Below are positions 45,729 through 57,908 of a stretch of 64,000 bases of DNA, in pieces. The notes beneath the pieces were generated by a model that was not told the origin of the DNA, did no database searches, and was given only the letters and a program-made list of their open reading frames with translations. The position numbers and the translations under genes are program-made. This DNA is from Brachycybe producta (taxonomy: Eukaryota > Arthropoda > Diplopoda > Playtdesmida > Andrognathidae), in the NCBI GenBank assembly GCA_036925085.1, contig JAUPFP010000015.1:4402426-4466425 (forward strand), given 5' to 3'. Every line of letters begins with the position of its first letter. Within the stretch, counting starts at the first letter, position 1.

Positions 45729-46058
45729 GGGACAAAATGGGAAGGACATAGGGAAAAACAACAAAGAAAAAGAAAGACCATAACATAGAGGTAGCTCAAC
45801 TGCATATGCAAAGACAAAACTGTCTTACGGTGAGTGTGAGAGAGCGTTAGTTGTCTAGCCTCTCTTCTAGGGTTTTCTTTTTTATTTGTCCTACTTCCAA
45901 TAATGTGTTTCTCTTTGTAAAAGAGAACCAACCAAGAATCTTTTACAAGACTATCATAATTCCACTTGTTTTTATTTATATTTTTTATATTTTGCTGAGG
46001 TCGTTGTTGCAATCTTCAAATTTTTGTTTCAATTTCTTTTCATTTTTTTTTTAATTGT
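45729..46058. other. Gene-free stretch
   Basis: The 102-codon minus-strand frame (45704-46012) has no recognisable domain. Nothing else seen. Confidence 0.35.
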
Positions 46059-46109
46059 CAGTGGGCCACTCAGGACGTCCCTGCGGGCCACCCAGTTTGA
46101 GACCACTGA
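46059..46109 (-). mobile_element. Tiny hAT relic
   Basis: 51 bp bounded by CAGTGG and CCACTG. Read on the minus strand it starts CAGTGGTCTCAAACTGGGTG and continues GGCCCGCAGG, the familiar start of hAT-Charlie-type elements. Apparently a near-total internal deletion. No target duplication is evident. Confidence 0.6.
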
Positions 46110-46195
46110 TGTAAGGAAACTAGACAAAATTCAACAAAACAATTTCAAATTTGAATGCTCATGTGTAGGCAAGATATAACGCAGAAGGAATTTAA

Positions 46196-46596
46196 AAGCC
46201 TTGTTTTCACGATGATAGTTTTCATCACAATAGTTACTGTCATGAGAGCAACTATCGAGAGAACTATCATCGTGAAGAACACATGATACTCACTATCACA
46301 TTATGATCTCGTTTGACTAGATAGTTGATAATACTGTCGCAATAGTTGTTGAGTGACCCGCTTATAGAGAAATATCCACTTTGTAGGGAAATTTGGCTTC
46401 TGGAGGAAGAGAGAGGCAACACTTGTTGTTGATTCAATGATATCCTGTGAAGTAGACGTCACACTGTCATGTGACAGAACTATCACGTTACTTCAAGACA
46501 TGGTAGACAGTTGCTATCGTGAGAGTGAACTATCACAAATTCCATGAGAACTACAACTCTCACGAAAGAACTATCGCCACCGTGAAAACGAGGCTT
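46196..46596. mobile_element. Family C Harbinger-like MITE, C3
   Basis: TIRs AAGCCTTGTTTTCACGATGA and CCGTGAAAACGAGGCTT. About 400 bp, with all family blocks. Confidence 0.85.
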
Positions 46597-47848
46597 AACT
46601 CTTTGAGTAAGGTAGATCAGGGGCATCAAGAGGCGCACACGCACAGCTCCGGGCAAAGCGCTCTTAGTTGAGCTACCTCTATATATTCAATCTGGTGAAA
46701 GAACAAAAGAAGAAAAGCTCAAAAGCACGTGGCGCCTCCAAAACAATTTTTCCCGCTCTTTTGCTTCCCAGCAAAGCCAACTTCCCGCCAAAATGCTTCC
46801 ATTGTTGTATTGTAATAATAGTAACAACAACAACAAATAAAATGTTTACTTGACTTTTGTTCATTTTCTTTTTTTCTTCAGATAAATCTTAAGTAAAAAA
46901 AAATTGGTCGAAAACGAAACCCATCAACTTGAATACTCATATTACCAATTTAAAAGCATCCGTGATTAATAATAAATAAGAGAAACAAATTGAAAACCTC
47001 CAAAAATAACTTCTAATATTAAAAAAAAAATGGTCTTTATTTATAAACAAATCAAAATAAAGGTATTTTTGTTTTCTCTCTCTCTCTCTCTCTGGTTGGC
47101 AGAGTTTGTTTTCAGATTTATTTACCGATTTGCAATTGAATAAATAAAAAAATTAAACTCAAAATAATAAAAATGAAATGCCAAATGATAGAAATTTACA
47201 TATTGCAAATGACGTCACATTTTCTTTTGGCAGAAAATAAAACCCTCCACATACAAACTGCAGGTGTCTGACAATACTGAAATATTCACGGTTATTTTTC
47301 GAAAAAGATAAAATAATAATTTCCCCCCCCCCTCCCCCCTCTATTTTTTGGTTACCCTCACACACATTATATGAACATTCAACCCCCACTCTCTCATTAT
47401 TATTAGCCCCTATAAGTGCCCCAGTTTCATGACCCTCTTTTTTCATCTCTCTCTCTATGACTAACAATACATTTAAGCCAAGGTCAGTCATTTTATTTCG
47501 TGAACAACACAAGTTACAGAAAAAAGTTGGGAAAGGAAGGGAGAGATAGAAAAAACTCACACCAGATGGCGCCCAGATTGTAAATGAATAATAGAAATAT
47601 CACTAAATAAGAAAGAAAAAAATCTCCGCCCATTTCTCATGTAGACAATAATAATAGAATGACAAAAGCAGGGATGGGGTAAGGGGGGGGGGGGGGCAAA
47701 GAACCTCCAAAAACATCTTTGGTCAAAGTTCTCAGGCAAAAATAGGAGAGGGGGGAAGGGGGGAAGGGGCGGGGCGCGAGACAAAGAATTTGCTATCTTT
47801 GACAAAATATCTGCATCAATAATTCTTATTATCTTATTACATTCCTAA
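46597..47848. other. Gene-free stretch
   Basis: TC run at 47076-47094, poly-C at 47322-47338, G runs at 47681-47696. The 133-codon minus-strand frame (47159-47560) is of mixed composition, but I can find no domain or splice context. I do not call it a gene. Confidence 0.45.
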
Positions 47849-48293
47849 GGCCCGGTCCACATCAAGCTAACAAAACAAAAACTCAAGTGTTTTGAGACAA
47901 ATTGGTGACAATTCTAGAACATTTTGGCGACTTTTTGTGTTTTGTTTTGTCTGCAATTTCACAAACAATTCTCTGTAACATTCCTCTGCAACAGCACTCA
48001 AAAGTTCGTTTGCACCCGCCCCTTTATGACATCAGACCTATTAACAAACCAATTAGAAATTGATGACGCTCATAAAAGGGCGGGGCAAACGAAATTTTTA
48101 GTGCTGGGCAGAACTGCCTGTCATTTTGTGTTTCATCACAAATTTGTTGTGGTTTTGTCGTTGAGTAGTTGCTTACAGTTGTTTCAGTTTTGTTTTTTTG
48201 TTTACAAACTATGCTTTTTCTGGCATTTTTGTTGTGTTTTTTGTCTCTGAATTCATGTTGCACTTTTGTCAAGAGCTTGATGTGGACCGGGCC
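47849..48293 (+). mobile_element. Family I Harbinger element hosting MITE E6
   Basis: TIRs GGCCCGGTCCACATCAAGCT and AGCTTGATGTGGACCGGGCC, perfect over 18 or more bases. TAA on both sides (47846-47848, 48294-48296). This is the clearest PIF/Harbinger signature in the window. A partial ACAGGCA-family MITE lies inside. Other copies: 38063-38712, 55195-55560, 57440-57771. Confidence 0.92.
47991..48121. mobile_element. E-type MITE, partial
   Basis: The right end AGTGCTGGGCAGAACTGCCTGT-type and left CAGCACTCAAAAGTTCG mirror each other imperfectly, with GC-box words (CCCGCCCC, GGGCGGGG) inside. The left-most ACAGGCA is missing. Confidence 0.7.
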
Positions 48294-48983
48294 TAACATC
48301 TGCTAGAGCCTAGAGGGACATTTATTTTTTTTATTTTTTGGAGGAAATATCTTTTCTAGTATCTAGCCCTCTTTTTTTTTAAGTGTAAAAGATACCAACA
48401 CCAAAAAATCTCAGCACCATCTTCTATCTGGCCAGGGGTTTATTCCTTATATGGGTATTCACTTTTCAAGAAGAAGAAAAAAAATTTGACAAAAAAAAAT
48501 CACTAACAAACAAGATGACATCCAGTTGAACATGACTGGAACAGCTGTCATCTTCCTAACCCCCCCCCCCTCCTTCCCTCTTTTACCAACAAAACAACAA
48601 CAACAACATGAAAAATATATGCTATTTCCATATTGTTCCCACTTTCCTTTAAAACGTCAGTCAGATCCAATTTATTTCAAAATGACCAAAAAATCTCGCT
48701 TCAAACATTTCATGTACAGAAAAATCATCTTTTGTATAAGAAAAAAGTTCCACTACTGTGTGTGTGTGTGTGGAAAAGTGGTTCCTCTTTTATTGTCAGT
48801 AAAGGGGTAAAATCAAAAGTCTTTTGTTGAGGCACAGGAACAGGATCAACCCCCCCTCCCCAATATGAAGAATGGGAATCAAAAAAAATGTTCAAAGAGC
48901 CCCCTCCCCCCTCTTTAAACACCCAGTAAAAATCGTGATAGACCCACATTCTGTCAACTTCCAGAGTCCTTACATAATTTTAC
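48294..48983. other. Gene-free stretch
   Basis: Poly-C at 48561-48570, GT run at 48758-48771. Overlapping frames on both strands, no domain. Confidence 0.4.
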
Positions 48984-49098
48984 ATCTCAAGATTATTGAA
49001 TAATTATTTAAATGAGCATCGCTCCTTCGTTCTGATTGGTCCTTCGAGGTGTTTGTGCGCCCATCGTCATCCATCTTTGCTTACTCATTTAAATAAAC
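48984..49098. mobile_element. Small foldback
   Basis: 'ATTATTTAAATGAGCA' and inverse 'ACTCATTTAAATAAACAC' bound about 115 bp. The left end CTCAAGATTATTGA resembles the element at 9923-10231. Confidence 0.5.
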
Positions 49099-49163
49099 AC
49101 GAAAAAAGGGGATGGAACTTGAGTTGACAAACAGTATACACACATGTTCATTGTACACTTATT

Positions 49164-50008
49164 TTTTCAACTCGAGATTGCTTGGTTATGTTATTTAAAT
49201 TAGCCAACTCACTCAGCATCACATCTTTTTTTTTTTAAATCGTTGTGATTAGTCAATTTTGATTAAATGGCTCTTACAAGATTTGTTATTATTAGAATTG
49301 CCATATTTGCGCTTTTTCTCTGCTCTCCAGTGGCGGACTGTAGACAGGTAAGAAACCTCCCAAAAAAAAAAACAGGCAATTGGGAGCAGCCAGAAAAATG
49401 GTCTGTTCGCCCCGCCCTTTTATGAGTATCAGACCAATAACAAAAAGAATCAATCACGTAACAAACCTAAATAACCAATCAGAACGAACTTTTCTGGCTG
49501 CGCCCAACTGCTTCTTCCAAAAATGACTAGAAATTCATCCCCTTTAAACAATGTGCGCGTTTTTTTGTTTTGGTTCAATAAAACTGTCAAATTTATTTTG
49601 CTATTTTGCATAAAACGTTTAAAGCGAGCAAAATTTTTTAAAAAATGTCTGAAAACTAGCAAAATTATTTGTTCTTTCTAAAATATTTTTTTCTAGTTTT
49701 CATTCAATTCATCAATTCCAACTATTTTTTTTTAATAACAGAAAATTCGAAAAAAAGGTAAATTATATTATCAGCTTTCTGATTTTTTTTTGTTCTGATA
49801 ATCGAGTTTCATCAGAAAATCGGCCCTAAAACTAAGCGGGCCATAGAACAAAATGGCCCAAGATAGACCAGTCCACCCCTGCCTTGCCCCTTTTTGAAAG
49901 AATGTCTTAGAATGCTGTTACATATAGACGTCTGCACTGCGCACCGTCCAGACCCCAGAAAAACGCTCTTCATTTAAATTAGCCTAACCAGTCATCTTGA
50001 GTTGACTG
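49164..50008. mobile_element. Foldback containing an hAT element
   Basis: The left end TTCAACTCGAGATTGCTTGG then TTTAAATTAGCC; the right end GGCTAATTTAAAT-type inverse at 49975-49985, ending CATCTTGAGTTGAC. An hAT-like element (49328-49881) fills most of the interior. Confidence 0.5.
49328..49881. mobile_element. hAT-like element with CAG-GGACTG ends
   Basis: Ends CAGTGGCGGACTGTAGAC and GACCAGTCCACCCCTG. The subterminal 'GGCCATAGAACAAAATGGCC' on the right is typical of a common animal hAT type. About 554 bp. No transposase. A partial ACAGGCA-family MITE is nested near 49371-49515. Confidence 0.65.
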
Positions 50009-51193
<1,185 letters not shown>

Positions 51194-51725
51194 AAATTAT
51201 CGATATTTCGATATGAAATTTGAAATATTGTAAGATATATTTTCAAAAAAATATCAAAAAATTCACAAAAACTACCTAAACTTTAGTTTAACTAATTTAA
51301 CTAACTTAATAGACAGGCAACTGTGCTCAGTAAGATGCAGTCGTTTGCTCCGCCCCCTTTAATGAGGACCGGCAACTTCTAATTGGTTTGTTATTTAGTC
51401 TGACGTCACATGCCCCGCCCTTTTCAATTTCTAATTGGTTGATATTTGGTCTGACGCTTATAAAAGGGCGGAGCAAACAACTGCATCTTACTGAGCACAC
51501 TTGCCTGTGCTTTAATAATAATTAACTAATTTAACTAATGTTAGTTATGTTCCTTTTCTGATATTTTTAGATTTTTTTTAAATAATTATTTGACCTTTAT
51601 CGATTTTTTTTATTAAGACAATATTTTCGATTTTTTTAAAGATAACTTTTTTCGGTTTTTCGATATATTGTGAAATACCGATATTCGTTTTTTAAATTTC
51701 GGGACCGATTTCGACTTTTTAACAA
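51194..51725. mobile_element. ATCGATA-rich element hosting a D/E hybrid MITE
   Basis: 'TTATCGATATTTCGATATGA' on the left and 'TTTCGATATATTGTGAAATA' with 'ACCGATATTCG' on the right resemble hAT subterminal arms. The MITE at 51313-51508 lies between. Ends not defined. Confidence 0.45.
51313..51508 (+). mobile_element. Family D relative, D8
   Basis: Ends ACAGGCAACTGTGCTCAGTA and TACTGAGCACACTTGCCTGT, different from D and E just inside the terminal 7 bp. The centre is D-like with TGACGTCA at 51401-51408 and E-like on the other side. A mosaic. Confidence 0.85.
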
Positions 51726-52738
51726 ATATCTGCCCGCCGTAATTATTATTAATATAAGCTACAAAGAAACTGGCGAAATGTTGGTTTTTGTGTGTCTGTG
51801 GAATTTAGACACAAATTTAAGAAGATAACTTAGGGCTTGAATCTTTTAACTTGAACTCTCTAAGCAAGGTTCCACAGCATAAAAATAAGTCTGTTCAAAA
51901 ATAATTAATCAATAAAACAAAAAGAGTTATTTTCTTTGTTGAAACCCTGGTTTAAAAGGAGTTAAAAGTTCAAAATGCCAAGTTTCCCTTCTTGAACTCG
52001 AGCCCCTTAAGACTCAATATACAAAAACCATAAGGACAGGGAGGGTGTGGTGGTGGTGGGACTTTGAAGTGTGGATATAGTTTTCAAAAAGAAGTTCATC
52101 CAATAACTGACAGTTATAGCCTCCTACTCCTCTCTCCACCCAATTTCTTTTTTTTTAAAAAAAATTTCAAAGATTTTTTTATAACCATTTTTGACAATGA
52201 ACATTGAATAATAGCCAAGTTTCATTCAAGAAAATGTGTAAATTTTTTCGCCATGAATCAGCCTTCTTCTCTCTTATATCAACATTGACCGTGAAGGAGG
52301 ACCACCCTAACTTCCCTCCAAAAACCCTATTCCCCCTCGTCCTCCTCCACCCATTTCCTTCGAATTTACTTTTTATAACTTTCTTCTAGTCTCAACATCA
52401 TATAAAAGATCAAGTTTCATTTTTTTTTTATAAATTATGAGGCGTTAAAACTCATATTTTTTTCATTCATTCATTCATTCATTCATTCATAGAATGAGTC
52501 AATTGAAATTTAATGTTTGTTTCGTTTTCAAAACAATCAAATGTTGAAGATGAGAGATGGAGTGAAAGACGACGAGAGTTCATTAACACAAACTGTTTTT
52601 TTTTTTCAGAGAAATTTTCTCTTTTTTTCTAGGAAAATCAAAAAAATACTTTAATTAATTCTATGTTAAGAGATTTTGGTGCAAAGAGCAAGAGTGTCAA
52701 AGGGTGACCGAGTTGGTCACCAAATTTTTACTATTCTT
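51726..52738. other. Gene-free stretch
   Basis: A TTCA microsatellite at 52461-52491 and T runs. Nothing else recognised. Confidence 0.4.
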
Positions 52739-53242
52739 AAGCCTCGTTTTTATGATAGTTGCTGTCACTATCACACTGTTGCGATAGCACTATCATAACT
52801 ATCTCGTTTGACTAGATAGTTGACAGTACTGTCGTAATAGTAATAGTTGTTGAGTGACCCACTTGTAGGGAAATATTCACTTTGTAGGGAAATTTGACTT
52901 CTGGAGGGAGAGAGGCAACACTGTTGTTGACTCAAACACATTTCTTTACTGCTAGTGTTTTTTTTTTGTGTGCTGTCATTTAACTGAATTTGTCAAATCA
53001 AGCATTTCTTTGAAGTAAATAATGGTGGAACAGTTTGAGGTTACTAAGTTTTTGGAGGAATACCAAAGATTTCCATGTGATTCCAATAATTTCCATGAGA
53101 GACCTACTATGACTGTCATGTGACAGAACCATCACGTTACTTCAAGACATGTAGACAGTTGCTCTCGTGAGAGTGATCTATCACAGCTTTCTTGACAGCT
53201 ACTTTCCACGAAAGAACTATCGCCACCGTGAAAACGAGGCTT
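52739..53242. mobile_element. Family C Harbinger-like element with coding remnant, C4
   Basis: TIRs AGCCTCGTTTTTATGATAGT and CCGTGAAAACGAGGCT, flanked by TTA on both sides. Longer than the other three copies because about 150 bp (52935-53105) replaces the short centre. This extra part carries a MADF-like coding remnant at 53022-53123, so C4 is closest to the autonomous ancestor. Confidence 0.88.
53022..53123 (+). pseudogene. MADF-domain N-terminal remnant
   Basis: ATG at 53022 opens a 33-codon frame beginning MVEQFEVTKFLEEYQRFPC, then loses similarity and stops. 'F-L-E-E-Y-x-x-F-P-C' followed by a Leu-Trp is the usual opening of MADF (Myb/SANT-like, Adf-1) domains. PIF/Harbinger elements typically encode such a DNA-binding protein beside the transposase. 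Here the sequence breaks right after FPC, consistent with an internal deletion. Only about 20 of the usual ~85 residues of the domain remain, so it cannot function. Confidence 0.65.
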
Positions 53243-53518
53243 TAGATAACCGATATCCCATTGTAAGGTTTGGGATCACCAGTCGATTATCAAAGGATGT
53301 TCTCGTTGGAAAGCCTTCCGTAGTGTGTACGGGGCTGGGCATTGGCTTCCAATCATCGTCCATTCATCATTTACCAACTAGGCACAGAATGAATGACCGA
53401 ATTCATTGGCGAATCATCGGTGAATGTGGACGGGCAATCAATCCGAACGAGAAGCACTGGCGACCAACATTTGATCGAATGCTTTGGCGGTGGTTGGCCT
53501 AGTGTGTACGGGGCCTTT
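53243..53518. repeat. GC-richer element remnant M
   Basis: 'TAGTGTGTACGGGGCTGGGC' (53310-53329) and 'TAGTGTGTACGGGGCCTTTA' (53500-53519) look like Harbinger-style right ends in direct order. A palindromic word GAATGAATGACCGAATTCAT lies in between. Frames of 76-111 codons across it show no domain. Confidence 0.45.
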
Positions 53519-53539
53519 ACACGATTCAAAAGTTGGCCT

Positions 53540-53576
53540 CTTCAGAGTGGGCGTGGTTTAGGTGTTTCTATAGATG
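53540..53576. repeat. Dispersed word shared with 61489-61530
   Basis: The stretch ending 'GTTTAGGTGTTTCTATAGAT' is found inverted at 61489-61530 as 'ATCTATAGAAA' then 'GAAACACCTAAACCACG'. Element unknown. Confidence 0.55.
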
Positions 53577-53611
53577 CACAAGACAATGCAACTACGAAGA
53601 GTCAACGCGCC

Positions 53612-53818
53612 ACAGGCAATTAGAAATCGGGACGAACACAAGTTGGCTCCGCCCTTTTTATGACGACCGGCAACTTCTAATTGGTTGGTTATGTAGTCTG
53701 ACGTCACATGCTCCGCCCTTTTCAACGTCGAACCACACAACAAACCAATTAGAAGTTCTCTGTCGTCATAAAAAAGGGCGGAGCCAACTTGTGTTCGTCC
53801 CGATTTCTAAATGCCTGT
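53612..53818 (+). mobile_element. Family D MITE, D9
   Basis: Ends ACAGGCAATTAG and CTAAATGCCTGT, TGACGTCA at 53699-53706. Unlike other copies it lacks a direct duplication. The flanks GCGCCA and TGGCGC are inverted instead. Confidence 0.9.
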
Positions 53819-53996
53819 CATGGCGCGTACAACGGAAAAGCAGCAATGGAAATGTTGTTGGGTGCAGTACATCAACAGTGAAGTCCACAAGACAAGATTT
53901 TCTTCACTTCCTATGTGGCAATGCACAATACAAACTTTTTTTAAAAAAAAAAAACCGGAAGCCAAAATCGAAAAACATTTAAAATGCTCTAAAAAC

Positions 53997-54174
53997 ACAG
54001 GCATCTGTAGACAGCTTCAGAATTTCTTTGGCTCCGCCCTTTTATGAGCTTCATCAATTTCTAATTAGTTTGTTACTGGGTCTGATGCCACAAGCCCCGC
54101 CCTTTTTATTTCTAATTGGTTGACACTCATAAAAGGGCGGAGCCAAAAAATTCTGAAGCTGTCTACAGATGCCT
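53997..54174. mobile_element. Family E MITE, E3
   Basis: Ends ACAGGCATCTGTAGACAGCT and AGCTGTCTACAGATGCCT. Flanked by CTAAAAAC-like words. The flank just before it matches 56971-57008, so it inserted into another repeat. Confidence 0.85.
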
Positions 54175-54206
54175 TGCTAAAAAAACTCCAAAAAAATACC
54201 TCTGAA

Positions 54207-54384
54207 GGCCTTGTTTCCACTGGGGTGAAAATTTGAACATTTTTAAAATTTCAACTGGTGAAAAGAGAACAAACGTGGCGCCCCCCGCCCATTCACTATC
54301 GTAATCAAAGGCCACGTTTGTTCAATTTTTCACCAGTTGAAATTTTCAAAATGTTCAAATTTTCACCCCAATGGAAACAAGACC
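54207..54384. mobile_element. Family G Harbinger-like MITE
   Basis: TIRs GGCCTTGTTTCCACTGGGGT and CCCCAATGGAAACAAGACC. Arms continue with mirrored 'TTTCAACTGGTGAAAA' words. Non-coding. Confidence 0.8.
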
Positions 54385-54721
54385 GAAGAGTTCAACTGGT
54401 CTCAGAAATCAGAAGAAAAAACACACAAATGATTGAAGAATTTTTTAAAATTTTAAAAAAATGAGACTTATCGACTTTTTTTTAAGCCACACACACACAC
54501 AAATCCGTGTTTTTGCTTCAAAATCTGCACAAATGATGTTTTTTTGTTGTTATTTTTTGCTTTGTTTTGTTTCCCCCCATTTTTTGTTTTGTTTCCATTT
54601 TTATATAAAGTACATAAGCCCCTTTTATGTATTGGGTTCTCTTTATACAAAGGCTAAATAGAAGATTATACACGTGTTGTTATATTTTTGTTTTCTATGC
54701 AACATCATTAAGATTATTAGC

Positions 54722-54752
<31 letters not shown>

Positions 54753-54903
54753 GAAAAAACAGAAAAGCATTTTGTGCCGGGTTCATTATTTCATATAGAA
54801 AATACTCAATTTGTAATTCAAGGTGGTTTCAAAATGTAAAAAGACCCTCAAAATCCCTGATTAGTCTGTCTTTCAAGAGCAAAATTAAGAAGAAAAAAAA
54901 AAA
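54385..54903. other. Gene-free stretch
   Basis: CA run at 54490-54501, AAT/ATA triplets at 54723-54752. No exon. Confidence 0.4.
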
Positions 54904-55163
54904 CTTCACAGTATTTTAGAAACTAGAAGGGTAGCTCAATCACTAAAGGACATTTCAAGTTGTTTATTATCGTTTAAAATAAGCTTTTTTATAAAAAAAA
55001 TTTTTTTGAAAACAATGTCCAACTTTAAGCAGACGATATGTTTTTTTTAAAAAACGTTTTTGTCTATAAAAAGTTTATTTTGAAAGATATCAACCTGAAG
55101 ATAACTTATGTTCACAGTATATTCAGTGATTGTGCTACCATTCTAGTTTCTAAAACACACTTC
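54904..55163. mobile_element. Family Z element, copy 4
   Basis: Arms 'TTTTAGAAACTAGAAGGGTA' and 'TTTAAAATAAGC' on the left, with inverse 'GTTTATTTTGAAAGATATCA' and 'CTAGTTTCTAAAACAC' on the right. Uninterrupted. Confidence 0.75.
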
Positions 55164-55194
55164 TCTTCTGAAACCAGAGAATAAAAACATCATA

Positions 55195-55560
55195 GACCGG
55201 CGGCCCCACATCAAGCTGACAAAACAGAAACGCAGTAGTATTTCTATAACATTTCTGCGATTTTTTTTTTGTTTTCTGTTTTGTTTGCAATTTCACAAAC
55301 AATTCCATTTCCCCCACCAGCTCAAGTCGGTTAAACATCAAAATGTTTGGATTTTGTCTCGTGATACTATACAACATTTTGTCAACTCTTGTCTGTGCAG
55401 TTTACATAAAACAGCATTAAAAACAAAAACCCAAATTTGTTATGGTTTTGTCTTGAGTGACAAACTGACAGTTGTTTCAGGTTTGTTTTGTTTTCAAAAA
55501 TCTGCTTTTTCGGACGTTTTTGTTGCACTTTTGTCAGTTTGATTTGTCAGTTGTGTTTAA
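55195..55560 (+). mobile_element. Family I element, diverged
   Basis: Left end GGCGGCCCCACATCAAGCTG then ACAAAACAGAAAC. The interior matches 47849-48293 ('GTTTGCAATTTCACAAACAA', 'GTTTTGTCTTGAGTGACAAA'). The right end fades after TTTTGTCAGTTTGA. Confidence 0.75.
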
Positions 55561-56781
55561 AATTGTTGATTTATATAAAAAAAAAAGATTGGTGTTTGTT
55601 TCAATCAAGATTCAATAATTTGTTAAAAGTTATTTAAAAAAAAAAAGCAAATCATTTCATTTAAATAATTATTGCAAGTGAGAACAATTCATTAAATTTG
55701 ACTCGAAAATCGTATATAAATGGCTAGGCCTTATTTTAAGTTTAAAAAATCGTAAATTGAACACAGATTATTATTTTGATCTTCATTATCTAAATATAAT
55801 CCATTAATTTAAGATTAATAATAACCACTACTTGTCGCTTTTCGTGTCAGAAAAATTCACCATTAATTAACTCAAAACCACGTTGGCTTTCTGTGGACTA
55901 AATTCATTTGAGGCCTGCCTCACAACATCTGAGCATGCGCACTCGGTAACCAATATGGTAGCCATTTTTTTCCCCCCACCCTAAGCAATATTATATTATC
56001 AATAGATCTAACCATAATTTTTTATTTGTGGCTCATCGTCTGTTGTAATAAACACACACACTGATGTCAAGGTGCAAAAAAAAACCCCCCCAACAAACCT
56101 ACATTAATTAATAAACAAGCGCAACCTTTCAATTTCAAGGATATTACCATATTTTATGTTTCATTGATGATAAGGTCACATACTTATACTAGAGTCACTC
56201 TATAGGAGGCGTGGCCTTCTCCTCCCTTCTTGGATAAATGAACACCCATTGAAACAATGTTATTATTAAAATCGTATTCACTCACCTTAACTTTTTTCTT
56301 CTGTATAAATTATATACATAATAAAACCCGTGTAAAACGCGTGCAATAAAGTTCTTTCTTTCTATACTTCACTGTTTAAACGCTAACACGTTGCAAGCAC
56401 GTGGCCGTATACACTTGCAACAACAAAAAAGTGCGAAAACGTGGACTCTTAAGCGTGCGTCCTGTGGAGCAGGCGGCCATCTTGAAAACATGTCTCTAAT
56501 CGTGAGATAAAAGACCGAATAAGACACTGCTGAACACATCACGTGACCAATGGTCACTTCCAATACACTAGCAATAAATATATGCATTTCATTTTAATAT
56601 CAGTAAAGTTTTAAATATATAGTTAAGATTAAAAACAATTGAGTATTCTTTCAATTAGCAGCCCTGTATAGCCTCTAATCAAAGGCTTGAGGTCACTAGG
56701 TGTTATATAAGGTTGTGTCGAAGGCGGAAATTTATACAATCCCCTGCATAGAGGCTAAGCTTGTGGCAATAAATCAAGGTA
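55561..56781. other. Gene-free stretch
   Basis: A family-F-like word 'AAAACCCGTGTAAAACGCGT' lies at 56323-56342 and 'CCTCTAATCAAAGGC' (family A-like) at 56671-56685. No exon. Confidence 0.4.
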
Positions 56782-56880
56782 CAATAGAGCGTCGATTATC
56801 GGAACCAATTATTTTTTTACTTATTCTTATGGAAGTAATACTTATGGAAATATAAAATTTTCTTTGCAATCGGTTTTTTT
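56782..56880 (+). mobile_element. pogo/Tigger-like half copy
   Basis: Starts CAATAGAGCGTCGATTATCG then GAACCAATTATT, matching the left half of 27950-28155, including 'TCTTTGCAATC'. The right end is absent. Confidence 0.65.
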
Positions 56881-57165
56881 CTCCACTTTTTTAATGGAAT
56901 TTTTAAAATTTGAAAAAAATGGGTTAAAACCCAAGACTATAAAAGTATTTGGCTTTTTTTTTCAATAAAACGCCAAAAGTCGAAAAATATTTAAATGCTC
57001 TAAAAACTCTAAAAGTGCCTCATTAGCGCTCAACTGACCCCAGAAGTCCTCCTTTTTCTTGTCGAGGTCGCCTGAAAGTTTGCTTGTCTGGTGATATTTG
57101 CGATTACGAATATGCATATATTGCAAGTCCAGTACGCGACTGGAAACTAGAAGAGTATCTCAATC

Positions 57166-57371
57166 ACAGGCAGTTAGAAATCGGGACGAACTTCAGTTGG
57201 CTCCGCCCTTTTTATGACGACCGGCAACATCTAATTGGTTTGCTGTGTAGTTCGACGTTGAAAAGGGCGGAGCATGTGACGTCAGACTACATAACCAACC
57301 AATTAGAAGTTGTCAGTCGTCGTAACAAGGGCGGAGCCAACTGAAGTTCTTCCCGATTTCTAACTGCCTGT
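57166..57371 (-). mobile_element. Family D MITE, D10
   Basis: 206 bp with perfect 8-bp duplication TCTCAATC (57158-57165, 57372-57379). TGACGTCA at 57277-57284. Inserted within a family Z fragment ('GGAAACTAGAAGAGTATCTC' before it). Confidence 0.95.
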
Positions 57372-57439
57372 TCTCAATCACTTCAGGATGTTTACATCTC
57401 TTTAATGAAGTAAGTCACAAATGACTTATACTATATAAT

Positions 57440-57771
57440 GCCCAATCTGCATGAGTTTTCAACAAAAAAACAACAAAAATGCCAAAATAAAAAAAACAAC
57501 AAAGAGTTTGAAAACAAAACTGAAACAACAGTCAGCAGTATACTCAAGACAAAACCACAACAAATATGTGGTTTGTTTTTGTTTCTATAGCTGTATGCTA
57601 CGTAAACTACACAACTGTTCTGTTGTTGTTTTAATACTTGACAAAATGTTGCGTACTACAACGGGACAAAACACAAAATTTAAAAAAACACAAAAGTCGC
57701 AGAAATGTTATAGAATTGTCGCCAATTTGTCTTGAAACACTTGAGTTTCTGTTTTGTCAGCTTCATGTGCC
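57440..57771 (-). mobile_element. Family I element, diverged
   Basis: Shares 'CTCAAGACAAAACCACAACA', 'TTGACAAAATGTTGCGTACT' and 'AGTTTCTGTTTTGTCAGCTT' with 38063-38712. Ends degenerate. The 94-codon frame at 57451 is Lys/Asn-rich repeat translation. Confidence 0.75.
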
Positions 57772-57876
57772 TTTACATTCTTAATTTTGTGATTATTTTT
57801 AAATCAACCTCTCACATTTTATCGATTTTCTATTTTTTCTATCATTCGATTTCAAATTATTTTTCATGATGATTAC

Positions 57877-57908
<32 letters not shown>

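Noticed and set aside
47159..47560. 133-codon minus-strand frame
   Set aside because: Contains a Gly run from a C tract and no recognisable motif; no supporting context.
53022..53123. Active MADF protein gene
   Set aside because: Only about 20 residues of the domain remain before similarity and frame are lost.
53533..53982. 149-codon frame
   Set aside because: Runs through MITE D9. The 'WLRPFYDDRQLLIGWLCSLTSHAPPFSTSN' type peptide recurs wherever family D is inserted.
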